DNA of 64,000 nt, taken from the NCBI GenBank assembly GCA_040766655.1, contig JAXGQB010000008.1:367045-431044 (forward strand), written 5' to 3'. The notes under the pieces are model-generated. The model worked only from the letters and a program-made list of their open reading frames with translations. It searched no databases and was not told the origin of the DNA. Positions 18,636 through 27,181 of the stretch are shown piece after piece. Positions within the stretch are counted from its first letter, which is position 1. Each line of letters starts with the position of its first letter. The stretch is from JALOOB01 sp040766655 (GTDB lineage Bacteria; Chloroflexota; Anaerolineae; CG2-30-64-16). The translations under genes and the position numbers were made by a program.

Positions 18636-19796
18636 CTACACCAGCAGGTAGTGCGCCAACCCGATCGCTGCGCCGCCGAGCACAAGCCAAAGCGAGTCGA
18701 TCCTGAGACGTAGCAGTGCCAGCAGCGCGATCGCCAGGATCAACACGGTCCAGACGTCCACGAGGGCTGACCGGAACAGCGCAAAGCTGACCCCCAGGAT
18801 CAGGGCGACCACCGCGGCATTGACCCCGCGCAGGAAGGCCTGGGCCAGGGGCGACCTGCGCAGGCGCGGGATCCAGGGGCCCACCAGGGCGATGATGGCG
18901 AAGGAAGGCAGGAAGACTGCGACGGTGGAGACTACGGCGCCGGGCAGGCCGGCCACTACGTAGCCGATGAAGGTCGCGGTCGACAGCACGGGGCCAGGTG
19001 TCATCTGCCCTACGGCGATGGCATCCAGCAACTGCTGCTGCGTCAGCCAGCCGAAGCCATTGACCACGTCGCGCTGGATGAAGGCGAAGAGCACCATGCC
19101 GCTGCCGAAGAGCAGCGCACCGACCTTCAGGAAGAAGAGCGCCAACTGCACCAGGCGGTCGTCCAGCCAGGCGACGGCCGGCAGGATGGGCAGGGCGAGA
19201 GGACTCCAGGCCAGCAATGCCATGGCCGGCGGGGTGCGCGACCTCCAGGGCTGCGTGTAGAGCACGATGCCGGCCAGACCGGCTGCCAGCAGCACGACGA
19301 CTTCGTTGATGCCTGCCAGGGCGGCCGCCAGGCTGACCGCGGCGATGGCCACCGTGTGCCTGTCCTTCAGGGCCGTGCGGCCTAAGCGGTAGGTGGCGGC
19401 GAGGATGATGGCCAGCACCGCCGGGTTGATCCCGTAGAAGAGGGACGCGACCTGGGGCAGGCTGCCGACGCGCACGTAGACGATCGCCAGGGCCAGGCTG
19501 ATCGTAAATGCCGGCACGATGAAGGCCACGCCGCCGGCAATGAAGCCCGGCCAACCGGCGCGCACGAAGCCGATGTGGATCGCCATCTCGGTGGCGTTAG
19601 GGCCAGGGACCAGGTTGGTAGCCGCGAGCAGGTCCAGGAAGTGCTCCCGGTTCAGCCAGCCCCGCTTGCGCACGGCCTCCTGCTCCATGAGCGCGATGTG
19701 AGCCGCGGGGCCACCGAAGGAGATGGCGCCCAGCTTGAAGAAGAGCCCGGCCACCGCCAGCCAGCGACGTCCTGGAGGGTCGATCGACTGGCTCAT
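18636..19796 (-). CDS. chrA: Chromate/anion transporter ChrA
   Basis: 386 residues with two homologous halves, each starting with the ChrA pattern: FFKLGAISFGGPAAHIALMEQE near the N-terminus and FFLKVGALLFGSGMVLFAFIQRDVV in the second half. The first half has NLVPGPNATEMAIHIG and the second AVGQMTPGPVLSTATFIG. About ten membrane helices are evident. The family exports chromate and perhaps other oxyanions. The ATG overlaps the marR stop by four bases (ATGA), so it is co-transcribed with and probably controlled by that regulator. Confidence 0.93.
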   Translation of the reverse strand: MSQSIDPPGRRWLAVAGLFFKLGAISFGGPAAHIALMEQEAVRKRGWLNREHFLDLLAATNLVPGPNATEMAIHIGFVRAGWPGFIAGGVAFIVPAFTISLALAIVYVRVGSLPQVASLFYGINPAVLAIILAATYRLGRTALKDRHTVAIAAVSLAAALAGINEVVVLLAAGLAGIVLYTQPWRSRTPPAMALLAWSPLALPILPAVAWLDDRLVQLALFFLKVGALLFGSGMVLFAFIQRDVVNGFGWLTQQQLLDAIAVGQMTPGPVLSTATFIGYVVAGLPGAVVSTVAVFLPSFAIIALVGPWIPRLRRSPLAQAFLRGVNAAVVALILGVSFALFRSALVDVWTVLILAIALLALLRLRIDSLWLVLGGAAIGLAHYLLV

Positions 19797-20263
19797 AGGG
19801 TGCGCTGGCCCCCTGACTCTTGTGTCGCTTCCAGGCGGGCGGCCTGTGCGGTGAGCATGCGCAGCGCCTGGCTGGCGGCGGCGCGCTGCTCATCGGTGAG
19901 TGTTGCCAGCAACTCTTCGAGCCAGCCTTGCTGCGCCTGGAGGCTCTCCTCCACCGCCTGCAGCCCCGCCGCGGTCAGATGCACCAAACGCACGCGACGG
20001 TCATCCAGCCCTTCGGTGCGCTGCACCAGCCCCTGGTGCACCAGTCGTTCGATCATCTGGCTCGCGCCCGCGGGCGACATCTGCAGAAGCTCGCCGAACG
20101 CCATCACCTCGCACGGGCCCCGGTAGTGCAGGTGCATCAACACCGCCATCTGCATCCATGACATCCCGGAGCCGCGCGCGAAGCGGAGGAAGCCATTCAT
20201 GGAGAGCCGCATGAAGATGGCGGTCCAGTCCAGGATCGACTGTGTTGCTTCGCGGTCGTTCAT
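19793..20263 (-). CDS. MarR-family transcriptional regulator
   Basis: 156 residues. A winged helix-turn-helix typical of MarR is visible: the helix pair around EVMAFGELLQMSPAGASQMIERLVHQGLVQR and the wing containing DDRRVRLVHLTAAG. The C-terminal helix (LRMLTAQAARLEA) would help dimerise. It is the first gene of a marR-chrA operon. Two divergent promoters and an imperfect palindrome lie directly upstream, which suggests autoregulation and possibly control of the divergent TspO-like gene. Confidence 0.92.
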   Translation of the reverse strand: MNDREATQSILDWTAIFMRLSMNGFLRFARGSGMSWMQMAVLMHLHYRGPCEVMAFGELLQMSPAGASQMIERLVHQGLVQRTEGLDDRRVRLVHLTAAGLQAVEESLQAQQGWLEELLATLTDEQRAAASQALRMLTAQAARLEATQESGGQRTL

Positions 20264-20274
20264 GACACCAAAAC

Positions 20275-20288
20275 TTTACTTTAGTGAA
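20275..20288. promoter_or_regulatory. Candidate MarR operator
   Basis: The imperfect palindrome TTTACT-TT-AGTGAA lies 12 bases ahead of the marR ATG and overlaps the -35 region of the rightward promoter. Its position fits a repressor site. This is inference from symmetry only. Confidence 0.4.
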
Positions 20289-20302
20289 ATGTCCAGTATA
20301 AT
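20275..20302 (+). promoter_or_regulatory. Putative promoter of the TspO-like gene
   Basis: TTTACT, a 16-base spacer and a perfect TATAAT (20297-20302), in an AT-rich island unlike its surroundings. Confidence 0.55.
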
Positions 20303-20305
20303 GAA

Positions 20306-20333
20306 ATTATACATTGTTTTGACCGCTTGTAAA
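20306..20333 (-). promoter_or_regulatory. Putative promoter of marR-chrA
   Basis: On the reverse strand TTTACA (20333-20328), a 16-base spacer and a perfect TATAAT (20311-20306). It lies face to face with the rightward promoter, so one bound regulator could affect both. Confidence 0.55.
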
Positions 20334-20421
20334 GCAGGACACCCGACAGGCTCTGAGGTGTTCGGACGACCTGATGGGTATGGGCGACCGTCGGAAACTA
20401 TCTAAACGGAGGAGTGAGAGT

Positions 20422-21201
20422 ATGAATCGCGATTCTGTTCGTCAGCTTGTCACTGTCATCGGACTCGTGGCGACGCTTGTCGTCAATGCGCTCGCCAATA
20501 TCCTGCCGCTCAACGGCCTGCGATCCGGCGATGTCACCGCGCAGAATCCGGTCCTGTTCGTGCCGGCGGCCTGGGTCTTTGCGATCTGGGGCGTCATCTA
20601 CACGGGCCTGACCGCGTTCGCGATCTTCCAGGCGCGTTCGGGCCAACGGGAGAACCCGCGGCTGCGGCGCATCGGCGGGCTCTTCGTCGTCGCAAGTCTC
20701 GCGAATATCGGCTGGATCTTCGCGTGGCACTACCGTAACTTCCCGCTCAGTATGGTGTGCATGCTGATCCTGCTGGGATCCCTGATCGGCATCTACCTGC
20801 GCCTGGGCACGGGGCGGACCCGCGTCTCCACGGCCGAAACGTGGGCGGTGCGCGTTCCTTTCAGCATCTACCTGGGCTGGATTACCGTGGCGACCATTGC
20901 TAACGCGTCGCAGCTGCTCTATGTGCTGGGTTGGAACGGCTGGGGCATCTCGCCGGTGACCTGGACGATCATCATGGTGGGGGCGGCCGTGGTCGTCGCC
21001 GCGCTGATGGCCGTGACGCGGCGCGATGTGGCCTATCTGGCCGTGCCGGTGTGGGCCCTGATCGGCATCGCCCTCAGGCAAGCGCCCACGCCTGCAGTCT
21101 CGACGGCGGCATGGGTCGCTGCGGGGATCGTCGCAGTGTTGCTGATTTGGAGCGTGGTGCGCCCGCAGGCCTCAGGCCAGGGCGCCAGAGCCTCTGCCTG
21201 A
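20422..21201 (+). CDS. TspO/MBR-like tryptophan-rich sensory membrane protein
   Basis: 259 residues from the ATG at 20422, which follows GGAGGAG by seven bases; the longer frame lacks a ribosome site. It has about seven or eight hydrophobic helices, longer than the five of classical TspO. The block PAAWVFAIWGVIYTGLTAF resembles the TspO pattern PxWxFxxxWxxLY, and WNGWGISPVTWTIIM is Trp-rich. The family binds porphyrins and related ligands. It is divergent from marR-chrA. Its 3' end overlaps the convergent helicase gene by 30 bases. Confidence 0.75.
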   Translation: MNRDSVRQLVTVIGLVATLVVNALANILPLNGLRSGDVTAQNPVLFVPAAWVFAIWGVIYTGLTAFAIFQARSGQRENPRLRRIGGLFVVASLANIGWIFAWHYRNFPLSMVCMLILLGSLIGIYLRLGTGRTRVSTAETWAVRVPFSIYLGWITVATIANASQLLYVLGWNGWGISPVTWTIIMVGAAVVVAALMAVTRRDVAYLAVPVWALIGIALRQAPTPAVSTAAWVAAGIVAVLLIWSVVRPQASGQGARASA

Positions 21202-23502
21202 GGCAAAGAAGGCCTGCACATCCTCGAAACGCGCCGTCGGGCGGCCATTGGGCAGGGAGCGGAGGATCTTGGCCCCGTAATCCTTCTCGTGGATGCGCGA
21301 GTCGAGGAGGGCGATCACGCCGCGGTCGCTCTCGGCGCGCACGAGGCGGCCCGCGCCCTGCCGCAGGGTCAGGATGGCCTGTCCCAGCTGCAGCTCCACG
21401 AACCAATTGCCGCCCCGTGCAATGATCCGCTGCTTCTGCCGCTCCAGGACCGGATCGTCGATCGGGAGAAACGGTATCTTGTCCAGGATGACCAGCGAGA
21501 GCGCCTCGCCTGGGATATCCACCCCTTCCCAGAAGCTGCGCGTCCCGAACAGCACGGCATGGCCGTCGGCCTGGAAACGTTCAACCAGTTCCTGGCGGGA
21601 GACGCCCGGCGCCTGGCACAGGCTCAGATAGGGCAGCACCGGCTTCAACCGCTCGTGAAGCTGCTGCATGCGTGCGCGGCTGGTGCACAACACGAACGCC
21701 CGCCCCTTGCTCGCCTCGATGAGGCGTTTGACCTCGCCGGTCAACCGATCGGCATAGGCCTCTGCTGCCTCACCCGAGTACTGCGGACGCAGACGGGGAT
21801 CGCGCGGCGCATACACCAGCACCTGTTCGGGGTAGTCGAAGGGGCTGTGGATCTGCTGCACGATCGTCGGGCTACCAGCCGAGATTGCACCCGCGCGGCG
21901 TTGGAACCAACCCATGTCGTCGTTCACGCTGAGCGTCGCGCTGGTCGTGATCACGCGCGGCCAGACGTCGAAAAGACCGGTCTTCAACGCATCTGACACC
22001 TCGAGCGGCCGGTATTGGATTCGCAGCGTCGTCAGGTCCGTCGGTGAGGCGTCATCGGCAAACTCGCACAGGCGGATGCCATGCTCGGGCTCCGGTTTGG
22101 CCAGCGACTGGATGGCGAACAGCGCGTCTTCGCAGGACCGCACGAGGACCTCATACTGCCCCTCGAGATCTTTCGGCGCCGACCAACTCTTCAGCTCGCG
22201 ATGGAACCGCTCCAACGCGGCCCACAGGGCCAGGCCTTCCTGGATTTCGCCTTGCAGCGCCCACCGGGTGCTCGGGCGGGATGGCTGTTGGCGGCGCACC
22301 GCGCGGAAAAACGCCTCGTTCAGCTCCATCACCTGCTGGCGGAGCGCGCCATCCACGGCATCGCGCGCGATCGGGTGGTTGACGATGGCGCCCAGCGTGC
22401 CGCGGTCGATCTCCACTGAGAGCGCGCCCACAGCATAGCCTTCCAGCTCGTGCGCTTCATCGATGACAAGGACGGGCCGCACGGGCAAGATGGTGTTATC
22501 CTGCCGGAGTACACTCAGAGACAGGAGCGCATGGTTCGTGACGACGATATCTGCCTTCTCGGCGGCTGCTTTTGCCTGCTCGTAGAAGCAGGTCCTGAAC
22601 TCGGGACATTTCCGGCCCTCGCAAGCGTGATGATCGATCGTGAAGCGTTGCCTCAGCCGGCTCGGCAGGCCCATCTCCTCGACGTCGCCCGAAGGCACGC
22701 GGCGGATGCCCGCTTCGATCAGGCTGGTGTCGGTGGTCACGCCGGCCAGTTGGCGGCCGCGCGGCAACTCGCGCAATTTCAGGGCGCACAGGTAGTTGCC
22801 GCGGCCCTTGAGCAGGGCTATGCCGAATGGGCGGGGGGCCACCCTTCGCAGAGCGGGGAGATCCTTATGCCAGAGCTGGCTCATCAGCGCCTTGTTGGAG
22901 GTGCTAACAACCGCCCGCGTGCCCGACCAGATCAACGGGATGAGATAGGCGAACGACTTGCCGATGCCGGTGCCGGCCTCGATCACGGCGTGGCGCTTCT
23001 CCTGGAGCGCCTGGCGGACCTGCTCGGCCATGAGAATCTGCCCGGGCCTTGGGCGGTAGCGCTCGCCGAGAAGCTGATTCACCGGGCCGCTCATCTCGAA
23101 GATGGGCCTGACGTCCGGGCAGGTGATGGGGCGTTCAGGTTCGCCGTCTGCGCCGCTCCGCTGCATGGGGACGTCGTACGGCGGCTGTCGCGGCGGTTCC
23201 GGCTCAGCGACGGGGGAGGCGCCCGGCTCCGGGGTTTGCTGGGCTGGGGCCTGGGACGGTGGCTCGCCGGATGCTGACGGTGCGGGCAACCGCACGCTGT
23301 AGCGCACCTGCCCGTCGGCCAGCGTGCTGCGCATGAGCTCGAGCTCGAGCCCTGGCCGGAGGCGCTGCCAGGCTGCATGCCCGGGAGGAGCGCTGAGCGA
23401 CAACCGTCCACCCTTTTCGAGTGCAACGATGAAGGTTCCGCGGCCGGCGTCGGCGGAGATGACGCGTGCCTGGTAGGTCGCCTTGTCTGTTTGTTCTGTC
23501 AT
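21172..23502 (-). CDS. dinG: DinG/XPD-type ATP-dependent DNA helicase
   Basis: 776 residues from the ATG at 23502 (MTEQTDKATYQARV). The frame extends to a TTG at 23616, and neither start has a clear ribosome site. The N-terminal 130 residues form a small domain and a Pro-rich linker not found in E. coli DinG. Helicase motifs are Walker A (EAGTGIGKSFAYLIPLI), a DEAH box (LVIDEAHELEGYAV) and motif VI (LRQGAGRLVRAESDRG). A cysteine (NYLCALK) and the cluster ACEGRKCPEFRTCFYEQ match the 4Fe-4S site of XPD-family enzymes. TNHALLS is the usual family motif. It unwinds DNA or R-loops 5'-3'. It is probably monocistronic. Confidence 0.9.
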   Translation of the reverse strand: MTEQTDKATYQARVISADAGRGTFIVALEKGGRLSLSAPPGHAAWQRLRPGLELELMRSTLADGQVRYSVRLPAPSASGEPPSQAPAQQTPEPGASPVAEPEPPRQPPYDVPMQRSGADGEPERPITCPDVRPIFEMSGPVNQLLGERYRPRPGQILMAEQVRQALQEKRHAVIEAGTGIGKSFAYLIPLIWSGTRAVVSTSNKALMSQLWHKDLPALRRVAPRPFGIALLKGRGNYLCALKLRELPRGRQLAGVTTDTSLIEAGIRRVPSGDVEEMGLPSRLRQRFTIDHHACEGRKCPEFRTCFYEQAKAAAEKADIVVTNHALLSLSVLRQDNTILPVRPVLVIDEAHELEGYAVGALSVEIDRGTLGAIVNHPIARDAVDGALRQQVMELNEAFFRAVRRQQPSRPSTRWALQGEIQEGLALWAALERFHRELKSWSAPKDLEGQYEVLVRSCEDALFAIQSLAKPEPEHGIRLCEFADDASPTDLTTLRIQYRPLEVSDALKTGLFDVWPRVITTSATLSVNDDMGWFQRRAGAISAGSPTIVQQIHSPFDYPEQVLVYAPRDPRLRPQYSGEAAEAYADRLTGEVKRLIEASKGRAFVLCTSRARMQQLHERLKPVLPYLSLCQAPGVSRQELVERFQADGHAVLFGTRSFWEGVDIPGEALSLVILDKIPFLPIDDPVLERQKQRIIARGGNWFVELQLGQAILTLRQGAGRLVRAESDRGVIALLDSRIHEKDYGAKILRSLPNGRPTARFEDVQAFFASGRGSGALA

Positions 23503-23665
23503 GGCGGGGGTACTCTGGGGTGTGACCTCGATGCTGTCTTCGTTGACGATTGCTGTGAGTCTAGCACCGATCGCACCGGCAGGCAAAGTTGTCAGCGGCG
23601 GGGTGCGCGTCGGCAAGTGGGCCGAGGCGCATGGCGCCGGTCACAGGCCAGTTGACGCCACAAAC

Positions 23666-23692
23666 GAAAAGCGCCACCCTTGAGGATGGCGC
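23666..23692 (-). terminator. Terminator of the cobalamin operon
   Basis: The reverse strand reads a GCGCCA stem with a short AAG loop (23692-23671), then TTTTCG. It lies 70 bases after the cobU stop, so it would end the riboswitch-controlled transcript. Confidence 0.75.
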
Positions 23693-23761
23693 CCGGAGTA
23701 CGGGGACGACGGGCGTCCCACACGGATGTGACATCGTAGTGGAATCCCGCATGCGATGTGG

Positions 23762-24307
23762 CTACTTAACCCGCAGCGGCAGCCCTGCCACCATGAACAG
23801 CACCTGATCCGCCGCGGCCGCCAACGTCTGGTTGGCGTGGCCTAGGGTGTCGCGGTAGACGCGGCCCAGCGGGTAGGGCGGCACCAGGCCCAGCCCCACC
23901 TCGTTGCTGACCACGATCCACGCGGTTTGCCCCGCCCGGTAGGCTGCCAGTAGGGCGGCTACTTCCGCCGCAACTGCGGCGTCGCCCTCCTGGGTAGACG
24001 GCTCATCCCCTGCGACCAGTAGCGCGTTGCTTGCCAGAAGCGTCATGCAGTCTAGCAGTACGACGCGCGCCGGCCCGATCGCTTCGACCAGCGGCGCGGC
24101 GATCAGCGACGGCGCTTCCAACGTCCGCCAGCCGGCCGGCCGTTCGGCCCGGTGCGCCGCGATGCGGGCGCGCATCTCATCGTCGAACGCCTGAGCGGTC
24201 GCCACGTAGAGCACGTCCGGCCCGCCCAATTCCAACGCCAGCTTCTCCGCGTGCGTGCTCTTGCCGCTGCGCGCCCCGCCGAGGATGAGGATGAGTTGCG
24301 GGGTCAT
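23762..24307 (-). CDS. cobU: Adenosylcobinamide kinase / guanylyltransferase
   Basis: 181 residues from the ATG at 24307, which has a perfect GGAGGTGA about five bases upstream. A GTG at 24316 is possible but poorer. The P-loop is at the N-terminus (LILGGARSGKSTHAEKLA), followed by YVATAQAFDDEMRARIAAH with the conserved His of the family, and VVSNEVGLGLVPPYPLGR near the end. The enzyme phosphorylates adenosylcobinamide and transfers GMP to give AdoCbi-GDP for CobS. It is the last gene of the operon, and a terminator follows. Confidence 0.95.
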   Translation of the reverse strand: MTPQLILILGGARSGKSTHAEKLALELGGPDVLYVATAQAFDDEMRARIAAHRAERPAGWRTLEAPSLIAAPLVEAIGPARVVLLDCMTLLASNALLVAGDEPSTQEGDAAVAAEVAALLAAYRAGQTAWIVVSNEVGLGLVPPYPLGRVYRDTLGHANQTLAAAADQVLFMVAGLPLRVK

Positions 24308-24312
24308 GGGGT

Positions 24313-25140
24313 TCACCTCCGTGTGCGCGCCAGCGCTGCGGCCAGCGCGGCCTGCGATGATTCCAGGTCGGCCTGGTTGAACACTTCCAATGTCAGCACG
24401 CCGGAGAAGCGCGCCGTCAGGAACGCGATCACCGGGTCAAGCCGCTCGGCGGGCGCGTGCGCCAGCGACGCGTGATCGCGCTCAGCGATGCCGTGGATAT
24501 GGATCACCCGCGCCCGATCCACCCAGCGCGCCAGGTGCGCTAGGGGATCGGCCCCTTGCAGCCACAGGTGGCCGATGTCAATCGTCCGACTGACCGGCAG
24601 CGCCTCGACGACCGGGGCGAACGCCTCAGGGTCCCACCGTTCCACATTTTCGATGCACAGCCGCTCCGGGGCATCGAGCCATGAGCAGACGATCTCCAGG
24701 GCGCGGCGGCTGGCTTCCTGCCAGTTGACGAGCGCATTTGACCAACCCCCCTGCCCCCCTCCCTGCGAGGGAAGGGGGAGTTCGCACCCCTCTCCTCGCA
24801 GGGGAGGGGTTGGGGGTGGGGTCAGGTGCAACGTATACGCGAGCGGATTCAGCGCCCGCGTCGCCTCAATCACCCGCCGCGCCTTGACGAGCGAGACGTG
24901 CGTCTCCTCGCCGCCGTCGCCCAGCCGGAGGTCAAGCGGCAGGTGGACGGTGTAGGTCAGACCGTGCGCCGCGGCGATCTCGTTCAGCCGGTTGCACAGC
25001 GCCGCGTCGGGCAGGTTGCTGCCGTATTCGTCGGTCTCGAACAACACCAGTTGCACATCGTCCACCTGGGGTGCCAGATATTCGACGTTGGGCAGGATGT
25101 CGGCGGGAATGATGTAGGAGGTTGTGCCGATGCGAAACAT
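24313..25140 (-). CDS. cbiR: Cobamide-remodelling phosphodiesterase CbiR
   Basis: 275 residues with an AP-endonuclease/xylose-isomerase-type TIM barrel. The start MFRIGTTSYIIPADILPNVEYL and the following VDDVQLVLFE match CbiR, the enzyme first described in Akkermansia that hydrolyses intact cobamides so that the lower ligand can be replaced. Probable metal ligands are in YTVHLPLDL, CIENVE, IDIGHLW and VIHIHGI. Its place between cobS and cobU fits that role. Residues about 105-133 (PPPTPPLRGEG and following) are encoded by an inserted palindromic repeat (24743-24826) and are not part of the barrel. SD GAGGAAA precedes the ATG. Confidence 0.88.
   Translation of the reverse strand: MFRIGTTSYIIPADILPNVEYLAPQVDDVQLVLFETDEYGSNLPDAALCNRLNEIAAAHGLTYTVHLPLDLRLGDGGEETHVSLVKARRVIEATRALNPLAYTLHLTPPPTPPLRGEGCELPLPSQGGGQGGWSNALVNWQEASRRALEIVCSWLDAPERLCIENVERWDPEAFAPVVEALPVSRTIDIGHLWLQGADPLAHLARWVDRARVIHIHGIAERDHASLAHAPAERLDPVIAFLTARFSGVLTLEVFNQADLESSQAALAAALARTRR
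24743..24826. repeat. C-rich/G-rich palindromic repeat inside cbiR
   Basis: The core is CCCCTCCCTGCGAGGGAAGGG, followed by a second hairpin CCCCTCTCCTCGCAGGGGAGGGG, with C-rich and G-rich flanks that also pair. A related copy lies at 42687-42772 upstream of the exporter adaptor gene. Here it is in frame within cbiR and adds about 28 residues. Confidence 0.85.
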
Positions 25141-25167
25141 GCTTTCCTCATCAGACAGAAGAGACCG

Positions 25168-25253
25168 GAACGCGGACTACGCGGAGAACGCGGAGGACGC
25201 GGATATTTCGGGGGTTGTCCGCGTCGTCCGCGTCATCTGCGTTGTCCGCGTCC
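25168..25253. repeat. Hairpin of 9-base units between cobS and cbiR
   Basis: Four copies of an ACGCGGANN-type unit are followed by four copies of the complementary TCCGCGTNN unit, so the whole can fold into a long hairpin. A second copy lies at 30732-30828 in the same operon. It fills most of the 141-base cobS-cbiR gap. Confidence 0.85.
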
Positions 25254-25281
25254 CTTTTCGTGGTGATCCTTGCACTGGGCA

Positions 25282-26025
25282 TCATGCCAGGAAACACCCC
25301 ACCACCAACGCGCCCGTCTCCGCCAGCTCGATGATCGCGCCGTAGACGTCGCCGGTCAGGCCGCCGAGGCGGGCGCGGGCCAGGCCGGCCATCGCCAGCA
25401 GCGCCAGGCCGGCCGCGGCCCACAGGATCGGTCCGCGGCAGAGCAGTCCTGCGGCCGCCAGCGCGGCGATTACAGTGGCGATGTCCAGCTCGCGACGGCC
25501 CAGCCCCCGGCGGAAGAAGTCGCCCATACCGCCCGGCCGCGCCGACGGGTAGGCTTTGGCCGCGATCACCGCAGCCCAGCGGGCCAGCGCGGGGATGGCG
25601 ATCAGGGCGGGGAGCGCGTGCGGACCGGCCATGATCCCTTGCAGTGCGGCCAGTTTGACCAACAGCAGCAGGATCAGCCCGACCGCACCGAAGCCGCCCA
25701 GCCGGGGATCCTTCATGATCTCCAGCCGGCGCTCGCGGCTCACCGGGACGAAGAGCGCATCGCAGCAATCGGCCCAGCCGTCCAGGTGCAGCGCGCCGGT
25801 CAACGCGGCCCAGGCGGCCAGGACGAGCACCGCCGGCAGGAGCGGCGCGGCCCGGGCCAGGCCGGCGAGATGAAGCAGCCAGCCCAGCCCAGCCAGCAGC
25901 CCGCCGATCAACACGCCGACCAGCGGGTAGAACGCCATCGTCCGCCCCGGCGGCGTCGAGTCATCCGCTGGCACACGCACCGGCAAGATCGTCAACAGGC
26001 CGATGGCTCGCAGAAAGTCATTCAT
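25282..26025 (-). CDS. cobS: Adenosylcobinamide-GDP ribazoletransferase (cobamide synthase)
   Basis: 247 residues from the ATG at 26025 (MNDFLRAIGLLTILPVRVP), with GAGGGTG upstream. It is a multi-helix membrane protein with the family blocks FYPLVGVLIGGLLAGL, LTGALHLDGWADCCDALF (Asp-rich, binds Mg and the GDP substrate) and IMKDPRLGGFGAVGLIL. It joins AdoCbi-GDP with alpha-ribazole phosphate, the final assembly step of the nucleotide loop. The following gap holds a hairpin repeat, and the gap before it holds a short tandem repeat (26070-26118). Confidence 0.95.
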   Translation of the reverse strand: MNDFLRAIGLLTILPVRVPADDSTPPGRTMAFYPLVGVLIGGLLAGLGWLLHLAGLARAAPLLPAVLVLAAWAALTGALHLDGWADCCDALFVPVSRERRLEIMKDPRLGGFGAVGLILLLLVKLAALQGIMAGPHALPALIAIPALARWAAVIAAKAYPSARPGGMGDFFRRGLGRRELDIATVIAALAAAGLLCRGPILWAAAGLALLAMAGLARARLGGLTGDVYGAIIELAETGALVVGCFLA

Positions 26026-26069
26026 GGTAGACACCCTCGACGTATTGCGTGTTGCGTAGTGCGTCAAAC

Positions 26070-26118
26070 GTCATTCGCCGACTCGCTGATTCGCCGATTC
26101 GCTCACTCGCCCTTCTCA
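26070..26118. repeat. Short tandem repeat at the cobT 3' end
   Basis: Imperfect copies of an 8-9 base ATTCGCCGA/CTCGCTG unit run across the cobT stop codon into the cobT-cobS gap and form part of the last cobT codons. Confidence 0.6.
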
Positions 26119-27158
26119 CTCACCCCCGCCTCGCCAAAAGTCGCCATCTCGTCCAGGATGCGTGCGGCCGCCTCGATGATGTGGAAGGCGAGGACGGCGC
26201 CGGTGCCTTCGCCCAGACGCAGATCGAAGTCGAACAGGGGCCGCACCCCCAGCAGCTCGAAGATGGCCGTGTGGCCGATCTCCACCGAGCGGTGCGAAGC
26301 GAGGAGGTAGGGTCGCGCTGCGGGCGCCAGCCCCACGGCGATCGCCGCGGCCGCGCCGGAGATGAAGCCATCAATCACCACGGGCACGCGACGGCTGGCT
26401 GCGCCGATGATCACACCGGCCAGACCTGCGATCTCCAGCCCGCCCACCTTGCACAGCACGTCGAACGCGTCGGCCGGGTTCGGTTTATTCACCGCCAGCG
26501 CGGTCTCGATGGCTGCGATCTTGCGGGCCAGGCCGGCGTCGTCCACGCCGGTGCCGCGGCCGGTCACGCTCGCCACCGGCCGGCCGCTCAGGCTGGCGAT
26601 GATCGCTGCCGAGGGGGTCGTGTTGCCGATCCCCATGTCGCCCGTCGCTACCAGATCGAGCCCGGCGTCAATCTCCGCGGACACCACATCTACGCCCGCT
26701 TGCAGCGCCTTCCCGGCCTGCTCGGCAGTCATGGCTGGGCCGCGAGTGAAATCGGCCGTGCCATAGGCCACTTTGCGCTGAATCAGCCCCGGCGCATCGG
26801 CGAAATCGTAGGCCACGCCCACATCCACTACGGCCACGCGCGCGCCGGCCTGGCGGGCCAATACGTTGATGGCCGCGCCGCCAGCCAGGAAGTTCAGCAC
26901 CATCTGTGGCGTCACCTCGGCCGGGAAGGCGCTGACGCCGTTGCGCACCACGCCGTGATCGCCGGCCATGACGATGACCGCCTTGCGCGCTACGCTGGGC
27001 CGCGGCTGGCCGGTGATGCCGGCCAACTGCACGGAGATCGCTTCCAGCTTGCCCAGGCTGCCCTGCGGCTTAGTCAGGAAGTCCTGCCGGGCACGCGCCG
27101 CGGCCATGCTCGTCTCATCTAGGGGCGGGATCGCACCCGCCGTTTTTTGCCAATTCAT
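26103..27158 (-). CDS. cobT: Nicotinate-nucleotide:dimethylbenzimidazole phosphoribosyltransferase
   Basis: 351 residues from the ATG at 27158, with GGAGGA six bases upstream. Family blocks include TKPQGSLGKLEAISVQLAGITG, VIVMAGDHGVVRNGVSAFP, GDMGIGNTTPSAAI with its Asn-Thr-Thr phosphate site, and the catalytic Glu region LRLGEGTGA near the C-terminus. It makes alpha-ribazole-5'-phosphate from the lower-ligand base, for CobS. The C-terminal codons run into a short tandem repeat. Confidence 0.95.
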   Translation of the reverse strand: MNWQKTAGAIPPLDETSMAAARARQDFLTKPQGSLGKLEAISVQLAGITGQPRPSVARKAVIVMAGDHGVVRNGVSAFPAEVTPQMVLNFLAGGAAINVLARQAGARVAVVDVGVAYDFADAPGLIQRKVAYGTADFTRGPAMTAEQAGKALQAGVDVVSAEIDAGLDLVATGDMGIGNTTPSAAIIASLSGRPVASVTGRGTGVDDAGLARKIAAIETALAVNKPNPADAFDVLCKVGGLEIAGLAGVIIGAASRRVPVVIDGFISGAAAAIAVGLAPAARPYLLASHRSVEIGHTAIFELLGVRPLFDFDLRLGEGTGAVLAFHIIEAAARILDEMATFGEAGVSEKGE

Positions 27159-27181
27159 CCAGTTCCTCCGTCGAAAGTTGA

